A stretch of DNA of 64,000 nt from Antarctobacter albus (GCF_900101505.1 NZ_FMZI01000019.1:20799-84798), one strand, 5' to 3'. Shown: positions 36,224 to 46,800, counted from the stretch's first letter. Notes: generated by a model not told the origin, from the letters alone. A program made the numbers and translations.

Positions 36224-37913
36224 ACCGTCGAAAGTCGCCTACCAGGTGATGTGGACCCGCCTGATCTCGGTCGTCGAGGAACAGGCGCAGGCGCTGGTGC
36301 GCACGGCCTTTTCCCCCTCCGTGCGCGAGGCGGGGGACCTTTCCGCCGGGGTCTATGACGCCGAGGGCCAGATGTTGGCGCAGGCGGTCACCGGGACGCC
36401 CGGCCATGTCAACGCGATGGCCGATGCCGTGGGCCATTTCATCCGCCGCATCGGGCGACAGGCGATGTTTCCCGGCGACGTCTACCTGACCAACGACCCT
36501 TGGGAAGGCACCGGCCACAAGCATGACATCACCGTGGTCACGCCGGTCTTTCGCGACGAGGTGCTGATCGGGTTTTTCGCCTGCACCGCGCATGTGACCG
36601 ACATCGGCGGGCGCGGCTTTGGCGCAGATGCCAATGACGTGCACGAGGAAGGGCTGTACCTGCCGATCATGAAATTCGCCGAACGGGGCAAGGTCGACCG
36701 CACGCTGTTGCAGATCATCCGGGGCAACGTGCGCGAACCCGACCAGCTGGTGGGCGACATTCACGCGCTGGCCACCTGCAACGAGATCGGGCAGCGGCGC
36801 CTGCTGGAGATGATGGAGGAATTCGCGCTATCCGATCTTGCGGGCGTGTCCGAGTTCATCCTCACCAACTCTCGCAAGGCCACGCTTGAGCGGATCAATG
36901 CGCTGACACCCGGCACCGCCGAGGGGCACATGAGGATCGACGGCTATGCCACGCCGATCGACCTGCATGTGAATCTCAGCATCGAAGCCGACCGCATCCT
37001 GTGTGATTGGACCGGGACCAGCGGTGTCGATCCCAAGGGCATCAACGTGCCGATGGTCTATACCAAGGCCTATGCCTGCTACGCGCTGAAATGCGCCATC
37101 GCGCCGGAGATCCCGAACAATGCCGCCTCTCTGGCGCCCTTCGAGGTGACGGCACCGGAGGGGAGCATCGTCAACGCCCCCTTCCCCGCGCCCGTCGCCC
37201 TGCGCCATGTCATCGGCCACATGGTGCCCGACACGGTCTATGACGCGTTGGACAAGCTCTTGCCCGACACCGTGCCCGCCGAGGGCGCCGGCTGCCTGTG
37301 CAACTTCATGCTGTCGCTGCGGCCCGCGCCCGGGGCCACGGGTGCGCGGCGGGCCGAGGTGCTGACCTTCAACTCCGGGGGGTCGGGCGCGCGGCCCGGG
37401 CTGGACGGGATGAGCGCCACGGCCTTCCCCTCGGGCGTGATGACAATGCCGGTGGAGGCCACCGAACAGGCCGGGCCGGTGCTCGTCTGGCGCAAGGAGT
37501 TGCGGCCGGACAGCGGCGGCGCGGGCCGATATCGCGGCGGGCTGGGCCAGTTCATGGTGGTCGGCGCGCGCAAGGGCCATGTCTTTGACTTTTCCGCCAT
37601 GCTGGACCGGGTCGATCACCCGGCGCGCGGGCGTCGTGGCGGCGAGAGCGGCGGCGCGACGGTGATTGCCCGGTCGGACGGGATCGCGATGCGCGGCAAG
37701 GGGCGGCAAAGTGTGCCCGAAGGGCAGCGCGTGGAGATGGAATTCCCCGGCGGGGGCGGCTATGGCACACCGTCGATGCGCGATCCGGCGCAGGTCCGCC
37801 GTGACCTTGCGCTGGGATACATCACGCCCGACCACGCGGCCCGGCATTATGGCATGACAGCCGAAGAGGCCGCGCAGATCATGAAACGCGCCCAAGACGG
37901 AGAGGTCTTTTGA
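36216..37913 (+). CDS. Hydantoinase/oxoprolinase subunit B (HyuB family)
   Basis: Partner subunit of the ATP-dependent hydantoinase, 565 residues from ATG 36216 (MSEPSKVAYQVMWTRLISVV). The N-terminal block includes FSPSVREAGDLSAGVYDAEG, and the metal-site region reads LTNDPWEGTGHKHDITVVTP, both standard for HyuB. The C-terminus has the Gly-rich PGGGGYG loop. It overlaps hyuA by 8 bp and the oxidoreductase gene by 1 bp, so the subunits are made in equal amounts. Length is typical of the short HyuB class, not the fused eukaryotic 5-oxoprolinase. Confidence 0.88.
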   Translation: MSEPSKVAYQVMWTRLISVVEEQAQALVRTAFSPSVREAGDLSAGVYDAEGQMLAQAVTGTPGHVNAMADAVGHFIRRIGRQAMFPGDVYLTNDPWEGTGHKHDITVVTPVFRDEVLIGFFACTAHVTDIGGRGFGADANDVHEEGLYLPIMKFAERGKVDRTLLQIIRGNVREPDQLVGDIHALATCNEIGQRRLLEMMEEFALSDLAGVSEFILTNSRKATLERINALTPGTAEGHMRIDGYATPIDLHVNLSIEADRILCDWTGTSGVDPKGINVPMVYTKAYACYALKCAIAPEIPNNAASLAPFEVTAPEGSIVNAPFPAPVALRHVIGHMVPDTVYDALDKLLPDTVPAEGAGCLCNFMLSLRPAPGATGARRAEVLTFNSGGSGARPGLDGMSATAFPSGVMTMPVEATEQAGPVLVWRKELRPDSGGAGRYRGGLGQFMVVGARKGHVFDFSAMLDRVDHPARGRRGGESGGATVIARSDGIAMRGKGRQSVPEGQRVEMEFPGGGGYGTPSMRDPAQVRRDLALGYITPDHAARHYGMTAEEAAQIMKRAQDGEVF

Positions 37914-39127
37914 TGGCAGCCCCCGGTTTCTCCCCCACGCCCACGAAAACCACCTATGACGTGGTCATCATCGGTGGTGCGATCATGGGATCGGCCACTG
38001 CATGGTTCCTGTCGGACAACCCCGATTTCAACGGCTCGGTGCTGGTGGTGGAACGTGACCCCAGCTATGCGCAATGCTCGACCGCGCATACCAACTCCAG
38101 CATCCGGCAGCAGTTTTCCGACCCCCTGAACATCCGCATTTCGCAGTTCACGGCCCGCTTCATCAAGGAGCTGCCAGAGCGGATGAACGATAGCCGCGTG
38201 CCCCGGCTGGACGTGCAGAATTATGGCTATCTCTACCTCGCCGACACCCCGGGCTTTGCCGAGGTCCTGCGCCGCAACGCCGAGGTGCAGCGGGCCGAGG
38301 GGGCGGGCACCGAGATCCTGAGCCGGGACGAGATCGCCGCGCGCTACCCGTTCTACCAGCTCGACGATATCCTCGCCGGGTCGATCAACACCCGCGACGA
38401 GGGCTATTGGGATGGCGGGACGCTGTTCGACTGGTTCCGCCGCTCGGCCCGCGACCGGGGCGTGGAATATGTCGCGAACGAGGTCACGGCGCTGACCCGC
38501 GAGGGCGGGCGCATCACCCATGTCACCCTTGCCAGCGGCGAGCATATCGCCTGCGGCCATGTGGTGAACGCCTCTGGCCCCCGTGCGGCGCGCACCGCGG
38601 CAATGGCAGGGATCAAGCTGCCGGTGGAACCACGCAAACGCTTTACCTGGGTCTTTTCCGCCGAAACGCCGCTCGACCGAGAGTTGCCGCTGACCATCGA
38701 CCCTTCGGGCGTGCATGTGCGGCAGGACGGGCCGACGACCTACCTGGCCGGGGCCGCGCCCGAAGAGGATCTGGCCGTCGATCCGGATGATTTCGCGATG
38801 GATCACGCCCGCTGGCAGGATCATGTCTGGCCGATCCTGGCCACGCGCATCCCCGCCTTCGAGGCGATCCGCGTCGTGACCGAATGGGCGGGGCATTACG
38901 CCTATAACACGCTGGATCAGAACGCCATCCTGGGTCCGCACCCGGAGATCGGGAACTTCCTGTTCCAGAACGGGTTTTCCGGCCATGGGCTGCAACAGAG
39001 CCCGGCGATGGGGCGCGGCCTCGCGGAATGGCTGACCTATGGCGCCTATCGCAGCCTCGACCTGACGCCCTTCAGCTTTGACCGCATCACCAAAGGCCAC
39101 CCGATGATCGAACGCGCCGTGATCTGA
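37913..39127 (+). CDS. FAD-dependent amino acid/amine oxidoreductase (DAO family)
   Basis: A 404-residue DAO-fold flavoprotein, related to sarcosine oxidase beta and DadA-like proteins. The FAD loop is DVVIIGGAIMGSATAWFL (residues about 16-33). A conserved ERDPSYAQCSTAHTNSSIRQ segment follows, and the C-terminal flavin contact is FLFQNGFSGHGLQQSPAMGR. ATG 37913 overlaps the hyuB stop (TGATG); an in-frame TTG one codon earlier is possible. It probably oxidises an N-alkyl or D-amino acid produced by hydantoin or lactam opening. No electron-acceptor gene is nearby, so it could be an oxidase or a dehydrogenase. Confidence 0.85.
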   Translation: MAAPGFSPTPTKTTYDVVIIGGAIMGSATAWFLSDNPDFNGSVLVVERDPSYAQCSTAHTNSSIRQQFSDPLNIRISQFTARFIKELPERMNDSRVPRLDVQNYGYLYLADTPGFAEVLRRNAEVQRAEGAGTEILSRDEIAARYPFYQLDDILAGSINTRDEGYWDGGTLFDWFRRSARDRGVEYVANEVTALTREGGRITHVTLASGEHIACGHVVNASGPRAARTAAMAGIKLPVEPRKRFTWVFSAETPLDRELPLTIDPSGVHVRQDGPTTYLAGAAPEEDLAVDPDDFAMDHARWQDHVWPILATRIPAFEAIRVVTEWAGHYAYNTLDQNAILGPHPEIGNFLFQNGFSGHGLQQSPAMGRGLAEWLTYGAYRSLDLTPFSFDRITKGHPMIERAVI

Positions 39128-39153
39128 CGCACGGCAGAAGGAAAGGACACGCC

Positions 39154-39990
39154 ATGAAGAAACTCGTTTTGACCGGCGCCGCGGGGCGGCTGGGGTCTTA
39201 CCTGCGCGAGCCGCTGTCGATGATGGCCGACGAACTGGTATCGACGGACATCGCCGAGGGTATCGGCACGCTCTATCCTGGGGAACGCTATGTTCAGGCC
39301 GACCTGGCCGACCTGAACGCCATGTCGGAGGTGATCGAAGGGGCGGACATGGTGGTGCATTTCGGCGCCATCGGGGATGAGGCGCCGTTCGAAGAGATCC
39401 TTGGCCCCAACATCGTCGGCGCCTACAACGTCTGGGAGGCAGCGCACCGGCACGGCGTGCGGCGCGTGGTCTACGCCAGCTCGATCCACGCGGTCGGCAT
39501 GTACCCCCGGCAAGAGCGCATCGGCACCGATGTGCCGCACCGTCCCGACACCTTTTACGGCCTCGCCAAATGTTTCGCAGAGGACCTGGCGCGCATGTAC
39601 TGGGAAAAACGCGGGGTCGAGGCGGTTTGCCTGCGCATCCTTTCCTGCGCGCAGGTGACAGGGGCCCGGGCGCTGGGGACCTGGCTCAGCTACGGCGACC
39701 TGATCCAGCTGGTGGCTCGGGCGATCGACACGCCGACGACGGGGTTCACGGTTGTCTATGGCGTGTCGGACAACGACCGCTGCCCGGTGGACAATTCGGC
39801 AGCCCGCTACCTTGGATATGCGCCAAAGGACAATGCTGAACAGTTTGCCGCGCAGATCCTGGCCGCCGAAGGGCCGGGTGATCCGCGCGATCCTGCGCAG
39901 ATGTGCCACGGCGGGCCATTCGCGGCGGTCGACCTTGGACAGAGCGGCCAAGCGCAAATGAACATCGTACACGACCGCAAGGAGACCTGA
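39154..39990 (+). CDS. NAD-dependent epimerase/dehydratase, uronate dehydrogenase-like
   Basis: A 278-residue extended-SDR protein. The NAD loop is VLTGAAGRLGSYLRE (residues about 5-19) and the catalytic pair is Tyr135/Lys139 in FYGLAK, with SSIHAVG upstream supplying the Ser. The overall pattern and length match uronate dehydrogenases and their relatives, which oxidise hexuronates to lactones. It lies 26 bp after the DAO gene behind AGAAGGAAAGG and probably belongs to the hyuAB transcript, although a uronate enzyme is unexpected there, so its true substrate may differ. Confidence 0.82.
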   Translation: MKKLVLTGAAGRLGSYLREPLSMMADELVSTDIAEGIGTLYPGERYVQADLADLNAMSEVIEGADMVVHFGAIGDEAPFEEILGPNIVGAYNVWEAAHRHGVRRVVYASSIHAVGMYPRQERIGTDVPHRPDTFYGLAKCFAEDLARMYWEKRGVEAVCLRILSCAQVTGARALGTWLSYGDLIQLVARAIDTPTTGFTVVYGVSDNDRCPVDNSAARYLGYAPKDNAEQFAAQILAAEGPGDPRDPAQMCHGGPFAAVDLGQSGQAQMNIVHDRKET

Positions 39991-40014
39991 GCGGCCATAG
40001 CACGGCGCCGCGGG

Positions 40015-40491
40015 TCAGCCGCTGGCGCCGTTGCGGATGTTCAGCATCTTGCGCAGCAGGCGCTTCAGCTCGGCGGTTTCGGTCACGGACAGTCCGGCGG
40101 CGCCACCGGACTCGTGCTCGGCCAGAATCGGCGCCAGCACCGCGACCCGCGCCTCGCCGGCCTCTGTCAGCCACAGTTCCATTGCGCGCTTGTCGTCCTC
40201 GGGAACGCGGCGCAGGATCAGGCCCTCGTCCTCCATCTGGCGCACCATCTTGGTCATGTGCGCCCGCTTGATGCTGAGCGCCTTGGCCAGCATTCCCTGG
40301 CGGATGCCCGGGTTCTCGTGCAGGACCATCAGAACCGTCAGCTCACCGGGGCGGATGTCCTCCGCCTCGAAAGAACGAAAGAAGCCGGCAAAACTCTTCA
40401 ACTGGCCCAGGCGCAGCAGAAAGCCCAGCGCCTCGGACAGCGGGCCATACTGTACCTTGCCGTCGGAACGGTCCTTACGGGGATCATCCAC
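40015..40491 (-). CDS. MarR-family transcriptional regulator
   Basis: A winged-helix MarR regulator. I prefer the GTG at 40491 (158 residues, MDDPRKDRSDG) because GGAGG precedes it by 8 nt; the frame is open to an ATG at 40566 that lacks such a site. The DNA-binding part spans about residues 55-125 with LAKALSIKRAHMTKMVRQME as recognition helix and LRRVPEDDKRAMELWLTEAG as wing. It diverges from an acyl-CoA dehydrogenase gene, and an inverted repeat with ATTGT/ACAAT arms lies between them. MarR proteins in this setting often sense acyl-CoA or aromatic-CoA; that is inference. Confidence 0.85.
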   Translation of the reverse strand: MDDPRKDRSDGKVQYGPLSEALGFLLRLGQLKSFAGFFRSFEAEDIRPGELTVLMVLHENPGIRQGMLAKALSIKRAHMTKMVRQMEDEGLILRRVPEDDKRAMELWLTEAGEARVAVLAPILAEHESGGAAGLSVTETAELKRLLRKMLNIRNGASG

Positions 40492-40589
40492 GACAGTGGC
40501 CTCCGGTGTCCTGCCCGGAACGGACTCTTGTCCTCTCAGCACCAATGGCCATGCAGATCCCCCCATGTTTCGCTGTTTGCGATATCGTT

Positions 40590-40609
40590 ATTGTTTCCCA
40601 GTAGACAAT
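40590..40609. promoter_or_regulatory. Candidate MarR operator
   Basis: ATTGT (40590-40594) and ACAAT (40605-40609) form an inverted repeat with a 10-nt spacer (TTCCCAGTAG) in an unusually AT-rich stretch between the marR and acyl-CoA dehydrogenase genes. Size and symmetry suit a MarR dimer. Confidence 0.5.
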
Positions 40610-40783
40610 TTTTTCGATTCGAGTCAACATCGCGCCCGTCAGACAGGGGGGTTCCCCCGGCCGTGCAGGAGGAGACATGGCCCATTTCCCGAGGCATGCG
40701 CGCCGATGCACCGGCGCAGACAGTGCCATCCAGGGCGCGTTCACGCGCCGCGCCGACGCTCCTCCCGTCGAGAAGGTGACCCG

Positions 40784-42379
40784 ATGACCCCAGAATTGCT
40801 AGCACAGATCCTTGCCCGCACCCCAGGTTGGGCAGAGCAGGCCGCGCCTGCCGGGCTGGACGATACCGCCGTGGCCCAGATCCTGGGCGAGACCTTCAAG
40901 CTGGCCGAGGAAACCCTGGCTCCGCTGGCCTCCACGGCGGACGAGGCAGGCTGCCGGGTCGAGGGCGGGCGCGTGCGCACGCCCGAGGGGTATGGCGCCG
41001 CCTACCGCGCCCTTGGCGAAGGTGGCTGGCTGGCCGCCGACCTGCCCGAGGACCTGGGCGGCATGGGCCTGCCGCTGGCGCTGCATGTGGCCGCCGCCCT
41101 GCCGATGGAAGGCGCTGCCCTGCCCTTCATGATGCTGCCCGGCTCCAGCCGCGCGGCGGCCTTCTGTCTTGCGGCCAACGCGCCCGACCTGGCCGCGGAA
41201 TGGTGCCCGAAACTGGCCGAGGGCACATGGGCCGCGACCATCTGTATTTCCGAACCGGATGCCGGGTCGGACGTGGGCCGTATCCGCACGCGGGCCGAGG
41301 CGGATGGCGATGGCTGGCGCATCTCCGGCACCAAGTGCTGGATCAGCTTCGGCGATCAGGACATGACCGACCGTATCGGCCACCTGCTTCTGGCCCGCAC
41401 CGGCGCGCCAGAGGCCGGCACCCGCGGGCTGTCTCTTTTCCTTGTGCCCAATGTGACCGACGCGGGGGCCGCGAACGGCATCCACGTCGAACGCATCGAG
41501 GAAAAACTGGGCCTGCACGGCTCGCCAACCTGCGTGCTGCGTTTTGACGGGGCCGAGGGCGTGATGATCGGCGCGCCGGGGCGCGGGCTGCCGGCGCTGT
41601 TTCACATGATCGAGCGGATGCGCCTGCAGGTCGGCACCCAGGGGGCCGGCGTCGCCGCCACCTGCGCGCGCCTTGCCCACAGCTATGCCGAGGACCGTCG
41701 CCAGGGCGGCGCCCCCTCTGCCCCACCCGTCGCGCTGACCGCGCACGCCGACATCCAGCGCATGCTGCTGACGCTGGACGCCCGCGCGATGCTGCTGGCG
41801 GCGCTGGTGCTGGAAACGGCAACGGTGCTGGACATGGCAAAGGAGGGCGACGAAAGTGCCGCCGCGCTGGCGCCTTTCCTGCTGCCCTTGGCCAAGACCT
41901 TTGGCGGCGAGATGGGACAGGAAAGCGCCAGCGACACGATCCAGGTGCTGGGCGGCGCCGGGTATACCCGCGAATGGCCCGCCGAGCGCTATTTCCGGGA
42001 TGTCCGGATCACCACGATCTACGAGGGCACCACGGGCATGCAGGCGCAGGACCTGGTCCTGCGGCGTCTGCTCAAGGACGACGCGGCGCTCATGGCCTTC
42101 CTCGACCGCGCCAAGACCGCGCCGGGCAGCGCGGATCTGACCGGGCGCTTTGCGGCGCTGGTCACCCGCCTGCGCGAGGCCGCGCCCGAGGCCCGGCTTT
42201 ATGCCGCCGACGCGGTCCTGCGCGCCGCCTGGGTTGCGCAAAGCGCGGTGCTTGCCGAACGCCTGAAGGGCATCAGCACAGAAAGCGACCGCGCCCTGGA
42301 TCTTTGGCTGGCACAGGGATCGGCCCGCATGGCGATGGCGGAATCGGGTGTCGACTGGGCACTGACACAGTCCGCCTGA
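40784..42379 (+). CDS. Acyl-CoA dehydrogenase, DmdC-like
   Basis: A 531-residue flavoenzyme of the long acyl-CoA dehydrogenase subgroup that includes 3-methylmercaptopropionyl-CoA dehydrogenase (DmdC). ATG 40784 follows GAGAAGGTGA; the frame is open further upstream but only across the regulatory region. The FAD/substrate motif is CISEPDAGSDVG. The catalytic base is Glu414 in TTIYEGTTGMQAQDL, and YTREWPAERYFRDVRI precedes it. DmdC proper is about 580-600 residues, so this shorter protein may act on another acyl-CoA. It stands alone, opposite a MarR regulator. Confidence 0.88.
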   Translation: MTPELLAQILARTPGWAEQAAPAGLDDTAVAQILGETFKLAEETLAPLASTADEAGCRVEGGRVRTPEGYGAAYRALGEGGWLAADLPEDLGGMGLPLALHVAAALPMEGAALPFMMLPGSSRAAAFCLAANAPDLAAEWCPKLAEGTWAATICISEPDAGSDVGRIRTRAEADGDGWRISGTKCWISFGDQDMTDRIGHLLLARTGAPEAGTRGLSLFLVPNVTDAGAANGIHVERIEEKLGLHGSPTCVLRFDGAEGVMIGAPGRGLPALFHMIERMRLQVGTQGAGVAATCARLAHSYAEDRRQGGAPSAPPVALTAHADIQRMLLTLDARAMLLAALVLETATVLDMAKEGDESAAALAPFLLPLAKTFGGEMGQESASDTIQVLGGAGYTREWPAERYFRDVRITTIYEGTTGMQAQDLVLRRLLKDDAALMAFLDRAKTAPGSADLTGRFAALVTRLREAAPEARLYAADAVLRAAWVAQSAVLAERLKGISTESDRALDLWLAQGSARMAMAESGVDWALTQSA

Positions 42380-42393
42380 GGGATTTCCACGAC

Positions 42394-42418
42394 GCCGGCC
42401 GCAGACCTCGTGGCCGGC
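42394..42418 (+). terminator. Hairpin after the acyl-CoA dehydrogenase gene
   Basis: GCCGGCC (42394-42400) and GGCCGGC (42412-42418) are perfectly complementary around an 11-nt loop, 14 bp after the stop. The following ATTGACTCC has no U-run, so it is a weak or factor-dependent terminator. Confidence 0.45.
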
Positions 42419-42561
42419 ATTGACTCCCTTCGCCAGTGGCATTCAAACTTGGGCATGTGTTTATTGTCGCAGTGACCCTGTCGGCTGTTCCCAGCGGCAG
42501 GCATCCGTGACGTGATAGGCCCGGACCGATTGCCGTCCGTGCCGCTCATGAGGATTGTGCC

Positions 42562-43866
42562 ATGTCAGCCTTGATCAAGGGCATCGCCCGCAGCCTTGCC
42601 GTTGCCATTCCCGTCGCGCTGGGTGCGCTGACCGTGGCCTATTCCGAAGACCTCAAGACGGCGCCCGCCGCCAAGGAGGTGAAACGTCCGCCAACAGCCG
42701 TGCGCGTGGTGACGATGGCCCCGGTCGAGATCGTACCCAGGGTCAGCGGTTACGGCACCGTCACACCGGCACGGGAATGGCGCGCCGTGGCACGCGTCGA
42801 GGGCGAGGTGATCGAAAAAGCCGACGGGCTGGCCAATGGCGGCGTCATCCCGGGCGGCACGGTGTTGCTGCGTCTGGACGACGCCGAACTGCAACTGTCC
42901 CTGGCCCAGATTGATACACAGCTGGCCGCGCTGGACGTCAAGGACCAGACCCTGACTGCAAGCCTGGAAATCGCGACCGCCGATCTTGAGCTCAGCCGGA
43001 CGGAACTGGCCCGGCAGGAAACGCTGGCGGATCAGGGCGTGGCGACACAGGTGCGGCTGGACAGCGCCCGACGCGCCGAACTGGGCGCGCGGGCCAAGGT
43101 GGTGGAGGTCGAGAACCAGCTGGCGCTGAACGCGGCGGAGCGAGAGGTTCTGAAGGCACAGCGCGCCACGGTGGCCCGGTCGCTGGATTTCACCAAGATC
43201 GCAGCCCCTTACGACATCCGCATCGCCGAGGTTGCAGCGGAACTGGGACAGGTGGTGACGCGCAACCAAACGCTTGTCACTGCCGAAGGGATCGAGGCGG
43301 CAGAGGTTGCCGCCCAATTCTCGATCGGGCGGATCGGGCCGATCCTGCGGATGATGGGGGACGGCGCCACGGTTCATGACCTCAAAGCCCGCGTGCGCCT
43401 GCCCGCCCCGGGTCACCTGGTGACATGGGATGCAAAGGTCGACCGCGTCGGAGAGGCATTGGACCCGCGCACCCAGAGTACGGCCATCGTCGTCCGGATC
43501 GACGACCCCTACGGCCAGGCCGAGGCAGGCAAACGCCCGCCACTGCGCCGCAACACATTTGTCGAGGTGATCCTGATGACGCCGAAACGCCAGGCGCTGG
43601 TGGCGCCGCTGGACGCGGTGCGCGGCGGACAGGCGCTGGTGGTCAGCGCCGAAGGCACGCTGGAGAAACGCGCGGTGACGGTGGGCTTCGCCATCGGTGA
43701 CATCGCCGTGGTCAGCGATGGCCTGGCCGAGGGCGACAAGCTGGTGGTGACGGACCCCAGCATCGCGGTTCCGGGCATGGCCGTCAAAGCGGTGGAAGAC
43801 AAGCAGCTCTTGGCGCAGATCACCGCCGCCGCAGGCGGCCAGGGCAAGCCGAAGGGCAACAAGTGA
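42562..43866 (+). CDS. RND efflux periplasmic adaptor subunit
   Basis: A 434-residue HlyD/MexA-type membrane fusion protein. An N-terminal hydrophobic anchor (SLAVAIPVALGALTVAYS) is followed by a lipoyl-like domain (residues about 55-100 and 190-225), a long alpha-helical hairpin rich in Ala/Leu/Glu (about 110-190) and beta-barrel plus membrane-proximal domains. It would bridge the RND pump to an outer-membrane channel, which is not encoded here. No lipobox Cys is seen. Its stop sits on the RND pump start (TGATG), so the two form a bicistronic unit. Confidence 0.9.
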   Translation: MSALIKGIARSLAVAIPVALGALTVAYSEDLKTAPAAKEVKRPPTAVRVVTMAPVEIVPRVSGYGTVTPAREWRAVARVEGEVIEKADGLANGGVIPGGTVLLRLDDAELQLSLAQIDTQLAALDVKDQTLTASLEIATADLELSRTELARQETLADQGVATQVRLDSARRAELGARAKVVEVENQLALNAAEREVLKAQRATVARSLDFTKIAAPYDIRIAEVAAELGQVVTRNQTLVTAEGIEAAEVAAQFSIGRIGPILRMMGDGATVHDLKARVRLPAPGHLVTWDAKVDRVGEALDPRTQSTAIVVRIDDPYGQAEAGKRPPLRRNTFVEVILMTPKRQALVAPLDAVRGGQALVVSAEGTLEKRAVTVGFAIGDIAVVSDGLAEGDKLVVTDPSIAVPGMAVKAVEDKQLLAQITAAAGGQGKPKGNK

Positions 43867-46800
43867 TGATCCGCCTCTTTGCCCTGCATCCGACCGCCGC
43901 CAACATCCTGATGCTGGCGCTGGCGGTCCTTGGACTTGCCGCCCTGCCGACGCTGCAACGCGACACCTTTCCGCTGACCCCGCCCAGCCAGGTCGAAATC
44001 CGCATCGCCTATCCCGGCGCCTCGCCCGCCGAGGTGGAAACCGGCATCTGCCAGGTGGCCGAGGACCCGCTGCGCGTGGTGGACAACCTGGTGGAACTGT
44101 CCTGCCTGTCGCGGGACAACATGGCCGTCATCACCGCCGAGATGGTCGAAGGCGCGGACATGACCCGCTTTCACAATGACCTCAAGGCGGCGGTCGACGG
44201 GATCGGCACCTTTCCCGACCGGGCAGAGGATCCGGTGACGCGGGTGGTCGAACGGGTGGCCTCTGTCGCCTCGATCGCCGTGACAGGCCCCGAGGACCCG
44301 CATGTCCTGCTGGCCTATGCCGACATGCTGGCCGAACGGCTGCGCGCCGATCCTGCCATTTCCCAGGTCGAGATCGCCGGGTTTTCCGACCGCGAGATCG
44401 TGATCGAACTGGATGCGGCAGCCCTGCAGCGCCACGGGTTGCGCATCTCCGACCTGGGCCCCCTCCTGACCCGCAACAGCCTGGACATGCCCGCGGGCAC
44501 GCTGGAGGGTCGCCAGGGCGATGCGGTGATCCGGTTCCTGGGCGAAAGGCGCAGTATCGGCGAATTTGCCCGGCTGCCGCTCACCAGCTCGGCCAATGGA
44601 GCCGAGATCACGCTGGGCGAAGTAGCCGAAATCTCGCTGGTGTTCAGCGACCCGGCGCAGGCCGCCTATTACAACGGCGAGCGCGCCGCCATCGTGCAGG
44701 TGAACAAGAGCGCCTCGCAGGATGCACTGCGGGTCAAGGCGGCACTGGACCGGATCATGGCAGAGGCCCAGGCCGAGGCGCCGGGCAACATCGCGCTGGC
44801 GATTTCGCAGGACAGCACGATGAACATCCGCGACCGGCTGCGCATCATCGCCGAGAACGGCATCCAGGGGCTGCTGCTGGTGCTGGTGGTGATGTGGCTG
44901 TTCTTTGGCTTCCGGTTCTCGTTCTGGGTGGCAATGGGCCTGCCGGTGTCCTTCCTGGGCACGATCTTTGCGATGCAGCTTTTCGGCTTTACCATCAACA
45001 TGATGACGATGGTGGCTCTACTTGTCGCCATCGGCCTGCTGATGGACGATGCCATCGTGATCTCGGAAAATATCGTGCGGCGGCGCCAGGCGGGCGAAAC
45101 CGCGATGCAGGCGACGGTGAACGGCGCCGTGCAGGTGGCGCCGGGCGTCATCGCCTCGTTCCTGACCACGGTGATGATCGTCGGGCCACTGGCCTTCATG
45201 CAGGGGCAGATCGGGGCCGTCCTGAAATACATCCCCATCGTGCTGGTGATGACTCTAATCGTCAGCCTGGTCGAGGCCTTCCTGATCCTGCCCAACCACA
45301 TGCACCATTCGCTGTCGGGAGAGCTGCGGCCCAACCGGATCAGCCGCGCGGTCAACGGCGCCTTTGACTGGCTGCGTGATCGTCTCGTCGTGCCCCTGTC
45401 CGGCCTCAGCCTGCGCTACCGCTATTTCACGCTGGGCCTGGCCGCCTTCATGGTGCTCATTTCCGTCGCGCCCTACACCGGTGGCTTCATCAAATTCCAG
45501 AGCTTTCCCGCGTTGGAAAGCGACACGGTCGAGGCCCGTCTGCTGCTGGTCCAGGGTGCGCCGCTGGAGCGCACCGAACAGCGGGTGGCACGGGTCGTGG
45601 CGGCTCTGGACAAGATGAACGCGGACCTGTCGCCCGAACAACCTGGGGGCCAGCCGCTGGTGCAAAGTTACACGATCACCTACAGCGCCAATGCGGACAC
45701 GCCGGAAACCGGCGCCCACATGGCCACCGTCAGTGCCAAGCTGCTGCCCGCCGGGGTCCGGACCACAGAAGTCACGCAGATCGTCGACAGCTGGAAGAAA
45801 CTGGTGGGGCCGATGCCCGACATGGCCGCCTTTCGCATCACCGACAAGGAGCGCGGCGCGGGCGGCAAGCCCATCGACATCCGCCTGCAAGGCAATGACC
45901 TGGAGGCGCTGCGCGCCACCGCCCGAGAGATGCGCAGGTTCTTTCGCGAGTTCGAGGGCGTGCGCGACGTGACCTATGACCTGCAACCGGGCAAGACCGA
46001 GTATATCGTCACCCTGCGCCCGGCCGCTGCCTCTGCCCTCGGCGTCAGCGCGCAGGCTGTCGCGACAGAATTGCGCGCCGGGTTCCGGGGCGATTCCCCG
46101 CTGGAGGTCCGCGACGGGCTGGGCACGCTGGACATCGTGGCGCGGCTGTCGGACGAAAACCGGATGAGCCTGCAGGACATCCTGGACCTGCGCGTACCGG
46201 GCGCCGAGGGCGCGCTGGTGCCGCTGACGGCTGTCGCAGACGTGCGCACGGGACGGGGCTATGCCTCGATCAACCGGGTCGACGGTCAGCGCACCGTGGC
46301 CGTGCAAGGCGCCATCAACCCCGCCGTGGCCAACGCGCGCGAACTGATGGCCGCGCTGCGGGCCGACTATCTTCCGGGTCTGGCGGACAAGCGGCCCGGC
46401 GTCACCGTCACGATCCTGGGCGAGGCAAAGGACACGGCAACCACCGGCTCATCCCTGGCCCGGAACATGGTGATCGGGCTGATCGTGGTCTACCTGATCC
46501 TGTCTTTCCAGTTTCGCAGTTTCGTACAGCCCCTCGTCGTCGTGGTGGCGATCCCGCTCAGCCTGATCGGGGTGATGTGGGGGCATATGGCCCTGGGGCT
46601 GCAGATTTCGCTGCCCAGCCTCGTGGGGCTGGCGACACTGGCCGGGGTGGTGGTCAACGACTCGATCCTTCTGGTGACCTTCATGAAAGAGCGCGTCGCG
46701 GATGGCGCCGACATGCTGGCCGCGGGTCAGGCGGCCGTGCGCGACCGGTTTCGCGCGATTTTCCTGACCTCGCTGACAACGGTGGTGGGACTGGGGCCGC

